Assembly (NCBI GenBank): GCA_030149205.1
Contig: JASBSB010000007.1
Location: 248,001-312,000 of the forward strand
Direction: 5' to 3'
Origin: Candidatus Heimdallarchaeota archaeon
GTDB taxonomy: Archaea; Asgardarchaeota; Heimdallarchaeia; Heimdallarchaeales; Kariarchaeaceae
Length of the DNA stretch: 64,000 nt
Position 1 is the stretch's first letter. Every line of letters begins with the position of its first letter. Under the pieces are notes generated by a model. That model made no database searches. It had not been told where the DNA came from and saw only the letters and a list, made by a program, of their open reading frames with translations. A program made the translations under genes and the position numbers. Shown here piece after piece: positions 7,455 to 16,160 of the stretch.

Positions 7455-10400
7455 GAAAGACAGAGTCTGCCAAACGGCAATTGGTGGATGCCTCGGCTGG
7501 TTAACCGATGAAGGGCGTGGCAAGCTGCGAAATGCGTAGGGTAGGTGCAGGCAACCTTCGATCCTACGATCCCCTAATGAGAATCTCTTGTACATTCAAC
7601 ATGTGTACAAAACCCGAAAGGGTAGGGAACCCACGGAACGAAAACATTCAAGTACGTGGAGGAAAAGAAAGCAATAGCTATTTCCTTAGTAATGGCGAAT
7701 AAAAGGGAAACAGGTCAAACCGAATGCCTTTGTGAAAACAAAGGTACATGTGGTGTTGTGGACCAAAATAAAGGTGTAAAAGGCTAATCTGAAGTAGACT
7801 GGAACGTCTCGCAAGATAGGGTGAAAGCCCCGTAAGAGTAAACCTTACATCTGTTTGGGATCCTGACTAGGGCGGATTGGATGTTCCGTCCAAACTCGAG
7901 AACTAACTCGAAAACCTAAATATTAAACCAGACCGATAGCAAACTAGTAATGTGAATAAAAGGTGAAAAGTGGCGGTAAAACGCTTATGAAAAGTGCCTG
8001 AAACCAATTGTCTAAATAGTGTAATAGTATGTAAGGAATTACGCTTCATGAATCCAAATTTGGCGACAAATAGTCGAGAATGAAGAGAGACCAGTACTAT
8101 TGCGTCAGTCTTGAAACACTGGCCAGGGAGTTTATTTGAGTGGTGAGGCTAAGGTGATATTGTAACCGTAGGGAAACCAATCAGCCCGCAGCAATTGCAA
8201 GGGGCAACGTGTGAAAGCGCGTGAAATCACTCGAATAAGATGCGAAAGGTGCCGATCTATGCGTGACCAGGTTGAAGTCGTGGGAAACTGCGATGGAGGA
8301 CCGAAGAGGTATTGATATACAACTCATTCTTCTGAGTTGCGTATAGTGGTCAAAGGCCAATCGAGGCGCCTGATAGCACATTCATGCAGAAGTGGAGCCG
8401 CAGTCCAGCGTAGCACGAGTATGAACCGTTGGTAGAGTACAGAAAGTGTTGGAATGGGGAGTAAAATCCTCGCCGCACCATCTAACTCCGAATGACGTTT
8501 CTACTTAGACTGCTGCAGTTGGGTGTGTCGCCGTAAGGGTGGCAACCGAGAAGCGAATAAGCTAGACTTGGGTTAAGGGCCCCAAATGTTGATTAAGTGT
8601 AAAAAGCGAAGGACGTCGTATCGCAAAGACAATGAGGTGGTTGGCTTAGAAGTAGCAATCCACTAACAAAAGTGTAACAACTTACTCATCGAGCGGTACG
8701 GCTCTGAAAATGGACGGGGCTAAAATCAACTCCCGATACCCAAGGGCACTATCTTCGTATAGTGATCCGGTATGCATGCGATTGGCGAGGATAGAAGTGG
8801 GTTAGTGATAACCTGTGGACCTCGTTAATGTGTAGATCCTGGTAGTAGTAGGCAGATTTATGGGTGAGAATCCCATAGGTCGAAAAGGCTAGGGTTCCTG
8901 AACAATGTACATCAGTTCAGGGTTAGTCGATCCTAAGAGTAACCTTAATACGGTCAACTCAAAAGGGAAACAGGTTAATATTCCTGTACCACGTGTTAAA
9001 ACGGCAACGATAGAATAAGATCAGACGCTTGTGGATAGGCGATCTTAGTTACTAAGTTAAGTGTATAACTCCGACGAGTAGTGTTGCACTGAGAATCGGA
9101 AGAAATCACAAATAGGAGCCGCCATGGTTCTATCGTTAATTTCCAAAAGCCCATGAAAATGATCTTATTTATTATAGCACGTGTTCGTACCGAAAACCGA
9201 CACGGGTGTCCTTAGGCTGAAAAAGCTAAGACCTTTTGGAGTAATCTAGGCAAGGGAATTCGGCAAAATAGATGGGTAACCAAGGGATAACCATTGCCTT
9301 TAGCTGTTCACGCGGCCGAAGGTGTCACTAACAAAGGGATCCCGACTGTTTAACAAAAACATAGCAAACTGCGAGGGCGAAAGCCTGTGTATAGTTTGTG
9401 TATCCTGCTCAGTGCTCGTAAGTCAAATCCCCGTTCAAGGGGGCTAAGCTCGGGTTAACAGCGGGAGTAACCATGACTCTCTTAAGGTAGGCAAATGCCT
9501 AGTCGGATAATTACCGACGTCCATGAAGGGACCAACGAGGATCCCACTGTCCCTGCCTAGAATCCAGTGAACCTGCGATCCGGCGAACAGACCGGATAGC
9601 CCAGTTGGGAAGAGAAGACCCTGAGAGCTTTACTACAGCTTCCAGCTGTTTACTTGGTCACCATACAGAGCGTAGTCAGGAGCGTCGAACCAGAATCTCC
9701 GGGTTCTGGGAATGCGATAATGGAACACTGACTATGGTGATTGAGCAAACTTACCCGTTGCGACGGGGACACCTGGTGGTGGGTAGTTTTGCTGGGGCGG
9801 CAAACCTCTGATAAAGAAACAGAGGTGCCCAAAGGTCAGCTCAGGAGGGACAGAAATCCTCCGTAGAGTGCAAGGGCATAAGCTGGCTTTACCGTGAATG
9901 TACCAATAGCGTTCGCGGTTACGAAAGTAGGGCCTAGCGATCCATCCGATTGTCCTTAGTAGACGCGGGTGGTGACAGAAAAGTTACCTCAGGGGTAACA
10001 GAGTTGTCGTGCGTTAGAGTTCCCAATCACTTTGGAATTCTAAATTAATTCTTATTGAACCACACTTCACACATGTTGTAAAGTAATTTATAGGGTCTTC
10101 TTCAGTCCACGATCTTAATAGAATAACCCATATACTATTCGATGATTAAGATTTGGCCTGAACTCTAGCTTTCCTTAAAAAGTAGCTGTAAGAATCAAAG
10201 TGATGAACACATTGACCGCACGGCTTGCTTCCTCGATGTCGGCTCTTCCTCGTTTGGTGTTGCATAAGGCACCAGGAATAGGGTTGTTCGCCCGTTAAAA
10301 GGGAACGTGAGCTGGGTTCAGACCGTTGTGAGACAGGTTGGTTTCTATCTAACTGGGCTGTCGGGTAAGTGTAAGTAAAGTGCCATCAGTACGAGAGGAA

Positions 10401-10688
10401 CGTGGTGTTGTGGCCTCTGGTGTATCGGTTGTCAAAAGGCATTGCCGAGTAGCTACGCCATCTCAGATAAGAGCTGAATGCATCTAAGCTCGAAGCTGAT
10501 CTTAAAAAGACTTACCCACCCTGAAATCATAAAGAATTTTCTTTACCGAGTGTTGGCAACAATGATCGGTGATTTTGGGCGAGTCCATGGGCAAAAGACC
10601 CGTTTGCAATGAATGCGGTGTTAGCGTCGAGTATTTACGAGATGTTTAGCCGACATTTAATTACGGACAAGGCGCTTTGTTGGAACAG
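7455..10688 (+). rRNA. rrl: 23S ribosomal RNA, interrupted by an intron
   Basis: Large-subunit rRNA. Recognisable landmarks are the 5' GGTGGATGCC segment near 7484, the peptidyl-transferase strand GGGGTAACAGAG near 9993, the segment CGTTGTGAGACAGG near 10323, and the sarcin-ricin loop AGTACGAGAGGAA at 10388-10400. Ends are estimated from the position of these landmarks and from the flanking processing stem (7371-7419 with 10712-10746), so they may be off by some tens of bases. Helix 89 is interrupted by a 186-base insert (10025-10210), described separately. No 16S gene precedes it and no 5S gene follows it, so this is an unlinked 23S unit. No very large expansion segment is seen near the 3' end (helix 98 region). 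Reading frames inside it are artefacts. Confidence 0.97.
10025..10210 (+). other. 23S rRNA intron with a bulge-helix-bulge splice motif
   Basis: The insert sits in the terminal loop of helix 89, about E. coli position 2477/2478. GUUC (10019-10022) pairs with GAAC (10205-10208) as a four-base central helix; three-base bulges CCA (10023-10025) and ACA (10209-10211) lie on opposite strands; an inner helix AUCACUUU (10026-10033) pairs with AAAGUGAU (10197-10204). Cutting each bulge after its second base removes 186 bases and joins TAGAGTTCCC to ATTGAC, which restores the expected archaeal loop sequence and length. It has no reading frame of homing-endonuclease size. Its interior can fold (ATCTTAAT with ATTAAGAT). 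The joining result is what makes the boundaries convincing. Confidence 0.85.
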
Positions 10689-10711
10689 GACATGTTGTAT
10701 CTAAAGCACCA

Positions 10712-10746
10712 AACCATTTGTGCATTCCATGAGACCAAGTCAAATT
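10712..10746 (+). repeat. 3' strand of the 23S rRNA processing stem
   Basis: Complement of 7371-7419 (see that entry). It is followed at once by a T run (10745-10750), which could end transcription and lies at the tail of the convergent gene ending at 10749. Confidence 0.75.
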
Positions 10747-10748
10747 TT

Positions 10749-11744
10749 TTATTCTTCTATCCACAATATATCTTTACTATTAAGAGTTAATTTTTCAACT
10801 AATTCAACAAAATTGGATTTATCCCCATTAACAATATAAAATGAATATCCTTTGTTTTGAGCGATGTAAACATCACATCCTTTAATGGATTTAATAGGTG
10901 AAAGTAACCAAGGTGAGTCGGAAAGCATATTATTGAAATGATTTACTTTTTTTGGGGGAGGAGGCAATGCCTCTAAAGTAACATTCATCCTTTCCATTCT
11001 TGGATTAATTTTCTTGATTCTTTTTATATATGGTTTTGGAATAATTATTCCATTCTTTTCAGGTTGCTGTTGTTTTTGAATATTAAAGTAGGCAAAGATT
11101 AATTTTCTTTGTGAAATTTTATATTCAGACACTGTTTCAAGTCCAAACCAACTTTTTATTGGGTATTTTCTTATTTCTTTAAATGGAATGATGCTAAATC
11201 TACCATGGACTCTGGGGTCGCTATTTAGTATTTTCTTAACATTATTTGTGACCTCAATCTGATCTTCGCTTTGCCAATATCCCCCCTTAATCATTACTGA
11301 AACCTTTGATTGGTTATTTAACCCCTTTAACAAGCTAAGCTGGAATGAGAATCCATCGATTGAGTGTAATGCAAGAAGAGTGGTTTCAAATCCATATCCT
11401 GTAAACTCTAAATTGTTTATCTTAAAACCAACCCACTTTGAAGAGAGATTTTTGATTTCGTGAATCATTAAAGATTCCAAATTTTTTACGTTATAATCAC
11501 TTCTATCAAAATTTTTGGGAAGGAAATTTGTGAATATTCTCTCACTATCATGGATAAGCTTTTCTTTAGCCTGAGAGATATTTTGTTCTGATAAATAATT
11601 TCCTAGGAGTAAAATGATCTTATCTGTGAAAAACCTAAACATCATATAATCAAATGTGGTTTCAAGTACCTCAAGGAACCTAAAGAATCCCTTCTCAATT
11701 AAAGGAGACCCGCACACTTTTCTGATTTTATAAGATAAGATCAA
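10749..11744 (-). CDS. Hypothetical protein, 331 residues
   Basis: Not recognised. A soluble-looking basic protein without a clear signal peptide or membrane segment. The N-terminal 110 residues look helical; the middle (about residues 105-210) alternates strands and turns; a proline-rich link (LEALPPPPKKVN, about 258-269) precedes a C-terminal piece. The start at 11744 is TTG; a GTG 27 bases further in is an alternative. It converges on the 23S rRNA gene and ends at its terminator, and the gap to atpA behind it is about 100 bases, so it may be transcribed with atpA or alone. No catalytic motif is visible. Confidence 0.6.
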   Translation of the reverse strand: MILSYKIRKVCGSPLIEKGFFRFLEVLETTFDYMMFRFFTDKIILLLGNYLSEQNISQAKEKLIHDSERIFTNFLPKNFDRSDYNVKNLESLMIHEIKNLSSKWVGFKINNLEFTGYGFETTLLALHSIDGFSFQLSLLKGLNNQSKVSVMIKGGYWQSEDQIEVTNNVKKILNSDPRVHGRFSIIPFKEIRKYPIKSWFGLETVSEYKISQRKLIFAYFNIQKQQQPEKNGIIIPKPYIKRIKKINPRMERMNVTLEALPPPPKKVNHFNNMLSDSPWLLSPIKSIKGCDVYIAQNKGYSFYIVNGDKSNFVELVEKLTLNSKDILWIEE

Positions 11745-11842
11745 TATTTTTTTTTTTTGCCAATTAAAATAGACCTATCAGAGAACCTCAGGTAATTTGT
11801 ATTCACACTTTTTTATATTAAATTTAGTTTATTAAGAACTTA

Positions 11843-13618
11843 TTAAACCACAACGACATTAAAATTATTAGACGAAAGTAGATTTATTTCTGAATTTAAT
11901 TTTTCTAACACTTTAAGGTCAGACTCATACTTCATCCTTGGTATCTTATCAAAGATCTCATTTGCTAGAATATCTTCTAAAACAACACCATTATTAAAGA
12001 GAGTTCTCATTTTATCATAAATATCGAAAATGTTTCTGAGCATAATGGCTTGTTTCTTTGGTTCACAAAATGCATCAACATCATGGAAGGCATTCTGCTG
12101 CAAATAGTCCTCTTTTAACATAGTTGCTGCCTCCAAAGTGATTCTCTCAACTGGAGATAATGCATCAGGACCAACTAGTTGAACAATCTCTTGTAAATCA
12201 TTGTCTTCTTGTAACAGTCTAAAAGCTCGTGTTCTAAGCTCTGGAAAATCCTCACTGAAATTTTCTTTGTAATAGTCTTCAAGAACATCCCAATATAACG
12301 TATAACTTTCAAGATAAGAAATTGCAGGGAAATGTCTTTGTTCTGCAAGTTTTTTGGTCAACGCCCAAAAAGCCTTGACGATTCTCAGGGTATTCTGTGT
12401 AACAGGTTCCGAGAAATCACCCCCGGGTGGAGAAACAGCACCTATAATAGATACTGAACCAATTTTATCTTCTCCTTTACCTAAAATTTCAACCCGTCCA
12501 CCTCTCTCGTAGTATGCAGCAATCTTTGATCCAAGATAAGCAGGATAACCTGCCTCCCCAGGCATTTCCTCTAACCTTCCTGATATTTCTCTCATTGCCT
12601 CTGCCCATCTTGAGGTAGAGTCAGCCATCATTGCCACATCATACCCCTGGTCTCTAAAATATTCAGCCATTGTGACTCCAGTGTAAACAGATGCTTCTCT
12701 TGCAGCCACAGGCATATTAGAGGTGTTTGCGATCATTGTTGTTCTAGCCATTAATTTTAAACCCGTTCTTGGGTCATCCAAATGGGGAAATTCTTCCAAC
12801 ACGTTTGTCATTTCATTACCCCTCTCACCACATCCTACATATACTACAATCTGAGCATCACTGAATTTAGCAAGTGAGTGTTGACTAACAGTTTTACCTG
12901 TTCCAAAAGGGCCTGGAATTGCAGCAACCCCACCCTTTGCAATCGGGAAAAATGTGTCAAAGATCCTTTGACCAGTCACCAGGGGCTGATTTGAAGCCAT
13001 TCTTCTCTTGAAAGGACGGGCAATTCTGACGGGCCATCTTTGATATCCTAAGACCTCTTTTGTTTCCCCATCTTCAGTTTCAACCTTTGCCAATACCTCT
13101 TCAATTGTATATTCACCTGACTTAGCGATTTCAACTATCTTCCCTTTTAACATGGGTGGTATCATAATTTTGTGAGTGTATGCAGGTGTCTCTTGAACTG
13201 TTGCAATCACATCACCTCCTTCAACAACATCACCCAGTTTTGCCTGTATTTCAAATTTCCATACTTTCTTCAAATCTAATGCTGGGGTTTCAATCCCTCT
13301 TTGAATGAATGCACCTGTTTGTTCTTTAATCGAACTCAGAGGTCTTTGGATGCCGTCATAAATTTGTGACATTATTCCTGGCCCCAACATAACAGATAAT
13401 GGTTCTCCAATTCCCACTACCTTTTCTCCAGGTTTGATGCCGTCTGTAGTCTCATAGCATTGAATTGTAGCTATATCGTTCTCCACTTGGATTACTTCCC
13501 CAATTAAACCAAGATTTCCAATTCTCGCTACATCATACAAACGCACACCTAACATATTTTTAGCCTGAACTACAGGTCCAGATATTCTAATAATTGTTCC
13601 TTCAATGTTAGTACTAAT
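11843..13618 (-). CDS. atpA: A-type ATP synthase subunit A, probable AUU start
   Basis: Catalytic subunit of the membrane A1Ao ATP synthase, which couples ion flow to ATP synthesis. Visible are the N-terminal beta-barrel (GTIIRISGPVV), the long non-homologous insert typical of A subunits, Walker A (GPFGTGKTVSQ), the GERGNEM motif, ADSTSRWAEAMREISGRL and a C-terminal helical domain. An ATG at 13705 would add 29 residues unlike the family and would place a perfect ribosome binding site (GGAGGTG) inside the gene. That site lies five bases before ATT at 13616-13618, followed by STNIEGTIIRISGP, the normal N terminus; this gives about 591 residues, the usual length. Other ATPase subunits are not adjacent: subunit B is at 16161 on the opposite strand. 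Confidence 0.95.
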   Translation of the reverse strand: MSTNIEGTIIRISGPVVQAKNMLGVRLYDVARIGNLGLIGEVIQVENDIATIQCYETTDGIKPGEKVVGIGEPLSVMLGPGIMSQIYDGIQRPLSSIKEQTGAFIQRGIETPALDLKKVWKFEIQAKLGDVVEGGDVIATVQETPAYTHKIMIPPMLKGKIVEIAKSGEYTIEEVLAKVETEDGETKEVLGYQRWPVRIARPFKRRMASNQPLVTGQRIFDTFFPIAKGGVAAIPGPFGTGKTVSQHSLAKFSDAQIVVYVGCGERGNEMTNVLEEFPHLDDPRTGLKLMARTTMIANTSNMPVAAREASVYTGVTMAEYFRDQGYDVAMMADSTSRWAEAMREISGRLEEMPGEAGYPAYLGSKIAAYYERGGRVEILGKGEDKIGSVSIIGAVSPPGGDFSEPVTQNTLRIVKAFWALTKKLAEQRHFPAISYLESYTLYWDVLEDYYKENFSEDFPELRTRAFRLLQEDNDLQEIVQLVGPDALSPVERITLEAATMLKEDYLQQNAFHDVDAFCEPKKQAIMLRNIFDIYDKMRTLFNNGVVLEDILANEIFDKIPRMKYESDLKVLEKLNSEINLLSSNNFNVVVV

Positions 13619-13623
13619 GATAA

Positions 13624-13630
13624 CACCTCC
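13624..13630 (-). promoter_or_regulatory. Ribosome binding site deciding the atpA start
   Basis: On the minus strand GGAGGTG lies five bases before the ATT codon at 13616-13618. No ATG, GTG or TTG in the atpA frame is found at a suitable distance. Confidence 0.6.
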
Positions 13631-13844
13631 ATAGATAAATCTATGAGTTTTTTCTAATCTCAAGTCAACCCCCCTAATTAAAAGTTGATGATTGTTTATG
13701 CTCAAAATCTCTGTCTCTTTGACTCGTAATATTCAATTTTTTATCTATCATCAAAGAAGATTAAAGAATGCTACTGAGACCAAATCGATGGAGTTATATG
13801 CTCTCTGGATTAATAAGGATAACTTCAAACCTCGGTTTGTTTCT

Positions 13845-13958
13845 GCGGGGGTCGCCCAGTCTGGCCAACGGCGTTAGGTTGAGGGCCTAATCTCATAGGA
13901 GTTCAGGGGTTCAAAATCCTGCACAGTTGTGTGTATGATGAAAATCCCCTCTCCCGCA
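13845..13958 (+). tRNA. tRNA-Leu (GAG) with an intron in the T loop
   Basis: Acceptor GCGGGGG (13845-13851) pairs with CTCCCGC (13951-13957) with one G-U pair, discriminator A at 13958. D arm GCC/GGC, anticodon stem TTAGG/CCTAA with loop TTGAGGG, anticodon GAG at 13881-13883, and a long class II variable arm (CTC ATAG GAG), all as in leucine tRNAs. The T stem AGGGG (13905-13909) and CCCCT (13946-13950) are separated by a 29-base insert; removing it leaves the standard loop TTCAAAT. CCA is not encoded. A TATA-like GTTATATG lies about 45-50 bases upstream (13793-13800). The gene ends ten bases before nob1 on the same strand. Confidence 0.93.
13916..13944 (+). other. tRNA-Leu intron between positions 59 and 60
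   Basis: A strict bulge-helix-bulge forms: outer helix AGGGG/CCCCT, central helix UUCA (13910-13913) with UGAA (13939-13942), three-base bulges AAA (13914-13916) and AAU (13943-13945), and an eight-position inner helix with one mismatch. Cutting each bulge after its second base removes 29 bases and gives a seven-base T loop UUCAAAU. The anticodon loop itself is uninterrupted. Confidence 0.88.
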
Positions 13959-13968
13959 TCTATAGAAA

Positions 13969-14466
13969 ATGATTGGTTACATTATTGATTCAGGTATTTT
14001 TATGAATATTTCTCAAGTTAAGGAAGTATTAAGAGGTTCCATGTTCACCACAAGTTTGGTTTATGAGGAAATTAAATCTTTGCTCCCAAAATTGCAATTG
14101 GCTTCTCAAACTGCAAAGAACAAGCTTGAAATCCTTGACCCATCGATGAAACATATTAATCACGTGACTAAATCAACAATTCAATTTGGGGAAACGTCAC
14201 TATCACAGGCAGATATATCATTAATATCTTTAGCCTTTGAACTAGAAGATTTGGGAGTAAAAAGTATCTTAATTTCAGATGATTTTGCCCTAAGAAATTT
14301 AGCTCAAAAATTAGGCGTAAATACTAAAGGGTTTAAGACTAGCAAACGGTCTTTTCGAATCAGAACATACCAATATTATTGCAAAGCCTGTCATAGTGTC
14401 AATCCAAACAATGAAAGCTGTGAGGTATGTGGACACACAAAATTTAAGAAAATTTGGAAAACTTAA
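13969..14466 (+). CDS. nob1: Nob1-type PIN endonuclease with zinc ribbon
   Basis: A 165-residue protein with an N-terminal PIN nuclease domain and a C-terminal zinc ribbon. The PIN acidic residues are visible in YIIDSGIF, LSQADISLISLA and ISDDFALRNLA. The ribbon has CKAC and CEVC pairs (about residues 138-160). Archaeal Nob1 cleaves the 3' end of pre-16S rRNA during small-subunit maturation. The length matches archaeal Nob1 (about 150-170). It begins ten bases after the tRNA-Leu gene and may share its transcript. The 3' end overlaps the convergent rpl30e gene by four bases. Confidence 0.88.
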   Translation: MIGYIIDSGIFMNISQVKEVLRGSMFTTSLVYEEIKSLLPKLQLASQTAKNKLEILDPSMKHINHVTKSTIQFGETSLSQADISLISLAFELEDLGVKSILISDDFALRNLAQKLGVNTKGFKTSKRSFRIRTYQYYCKACHSVNPNNESCEVCGHTKFKKIWKT

Positions 14467-14762
14467 TTTACAACATCTAGAATGTCTGAATCTCCAGGAT
14501 TTATTATTGTTACCGCAGAAGTCAAATGACTCCTTCCACATAATATCCCAAGATCAAGTGAAGTTTTTGGGTATTCAATCACCGGAACTTCAGAGAGGTT
14601 TGCATAATACAATAAATCTTCCTTTTGTTCCTTTGGTGCGTTAGACGCAACAACTATTAATTTTGCTTCTTTCAATCTAGCAGCTTTGATTGCTACTTCC
14701 ATCCCTAATTTAGTTTGACCTGATTTTCTGGCAACACTAATGCTTTTTTCTAAATCAACCAT
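14463..14762 (-). CDS. rpl30e: Ribosomal protein L30e
   Basis: A member of the L7Ae/L30e family, which binds kink-turns in rRNA. It shows SVARKSGQTKLGMEVAIKAAR, shortened here from the usual N-terminal helix, then KLIVVASNAPKEQKEDL, YYANLSEVPVIEY and TSLDLGILCG, ending with INPGDSDIL; this last motif is characteristic of archaeal L30e. The ATG at 14762 is preferred over the TTG at 14771 because AAGGA lies about nine bases before it. In many archaea this gene sits with RNA polymerase genes; here it stands alone, facing nob1. Length (99 residues) is normal. Confidence 0.88.
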   Translation of the reverse strand: MVDLEKSISVARKSGQTKLGMEVAIKAARLKEAKLIVVASNAPKEQKEDLLYYANLSEVPVIEYPKTSLDLGILCGRSHLTSAVTIINPGDSDILDVVN

Positions 14763-14843
14763 TATAAACAATCCTTAAAACAGCTAAAATCTCAATAAAT
14801 TTAAACATATAGAAAGTTTTCAAAGAATCACCGAAAATTATTT

Positions 14844-15995
14844 CTAACTGTAGTTCTTCTTCTCAATTATCTCTCTTGATATTACTACTCTTTGTATTTC
14901 GGAGGTTCCTTCGTAAATTGCAGTAATTTTTGCATCTCTATAATACCTTTCAACTGGGAAGTCCCTAGAATATCCACTACCCCCATGGATTTGAAGCGAC
15001 ATATCGGCAGATCTTACAGCAGCCTCAGAAGCATATAGTTTTGCCATTGCTGCCTCTTTTGTAAATCTTTTCCCTTGATCCTTGAGTTTAGCTGCTCTAA
15101 AAGTCAACAGTCTTGCAGCTTCCATATCCATTGCTGAATCTGCAATTGACCATCTTAAACCTTGAAACTGACTAATTTTTTTGCCAAATGCTTCACGGAT
15201 ATTTGCATAGTTAACTGCGGCTTCTAATGCTGCTTGACCAATTCCTAACGCCTGCCCAGCAATCCCAATTCTTCCACCGTCTAAAGTGTTCATTGCAATT
15301 TTAAAGCCTTCACCTTCACTTCCAATTAAATTTTCAGAGGGGATGATACAATCATCAAAGTTTAAGGGGGTTGTTGGAGATGCCTTTATTCCCAATTTAT
15401 GTTCTTTTGGTCCAATCTCAAAACCTTTGGTACCTTTCTCAACAACAAATGCAGACATTCCTTTATGACCTAACTCTGGGGTGGTGTTTGCAAATATTAC
15501 ATATACCTCCGCTACCCCACCATTTGTAATCCACATCTTACTTCCGTTTAGAACATATCCATTTTCCTCTTTAACTGCGGTAGTTTTACCTCCTGCGGGA
15601 TCACTACCTGCATCTGGTTCAGAAAGACCAAAAGCACCAAGTTTTCCTCCTTCGGCAATTCTCCGAAGAAAATTATCTTTTATATAATCTGAACCAAATT
15701 TCTCTAATGGGTGAGCTGCCAGAGAGTTATTTACACTCATCATTACTCCTGTGGATGCACACGCTTTACTTACTTCTTCCATCGCAAGAACATAGCTTAT
15801 AGTATCTAATCCAGACCCCCCATATTCTGGAGAGACCATCATAGCTAAAAAGCCAGCATCTCTTAATGCCTCAAAAGATTTTTGAGGAAAGGTCTCTTTT
15901 GCATCATATTCTGAGGCTAACGGGGCAATAATATCTGTGGCTATATCTTTCGCAGTTTGTTTAATAAGTTGTTGTTCTTCGGTTAATTCAAGCAT
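14844..15995 (-). CDS. Acyl-CoA dehydrogenase
   Basis: A 383-residue flavoprotein of the acyl-CoA dehydrogenase family, which oxidises a short or medium acyl-CoA to the 2-enoyl-CoA and passes electrons to electron-transfer flavoprotein. Seen are the N-terminal helical domain (TEEQQLIKQTAKDIA), the FAD/substrate motif GAFGLSEPDAGSDP, WITNGG, and the C-terminal IYEGTSEIQR, where the glutamate of YEGT is the usual catalytic base. Full length. No electron-transfer flavoprotein, thiolase or hydratase gene is adjacent, so the pathway (beta-oxidation or a butyryl-CoA-type reaction) cannot be decided. It lies between rpl30e on the same strand and a divergent atpB, with which it shares an intergenic promoter region of about 165 bases. 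Confidence 0.92.
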   Translation of the reverse strand: MLELTEEQQLIKQTAKDIATDIIAPLASEYDAKETFPQKSFEALRDAGFLAMMVSPEYGGSGLDTISYVLAMEEVSKACASTGVMMSVNNSLAAHPLEKFGSDYIKDNFLRRIAEGGKLGAFGLSEPDAGSDPAGGKTTAVKEENGYVLNGSKMWITNGGVAEVYVIFANTTPELGHKGMSAFVVEKGTKGFEIGPKEHKLGIKASPTTPLNFDDCIIPSENLIGSEGEGFKIAMNTLDGGRIGIAGQALGIGQAALEAAVNYANIREAFGKKISQFQGLRWSIADSAMDMEAARLLTFRAAKLKDQGKRFTKEAAMAKLYASEAAVRSADMSLQIHGGSGYSRDFPVERYYRDAKITAIYEGTSEIQRVVISREIIEKKNYS

Positions 15996-16160
15996 ACATT
16001 GATATTTTTTTGAGTTTTAATAACTTGGTTGATCGAGTAAAGACTTTTTATACAATTGGAGGTATTGTTTTGAACTAGCTTAAAATATATTGAATTCAAT
16101 AGAAGAACTTTAAGATATATGAAAAAAAAATTAACATAGAGTAAACGGATTGATCAAGCT

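Noticed and set aside
7508..9832. Several open reading frames of 60-68 codons on both strands
   Set aside because: They lie wholly inside the 23S rRNA gene and have no protein-like conservation pattern.
13934..13940. Box C-like ATGATG in the tRNA-Leu intron
   Set aside because: The intron is only 29 bases and has no box D, so it cannot be a C/D guide RNA.
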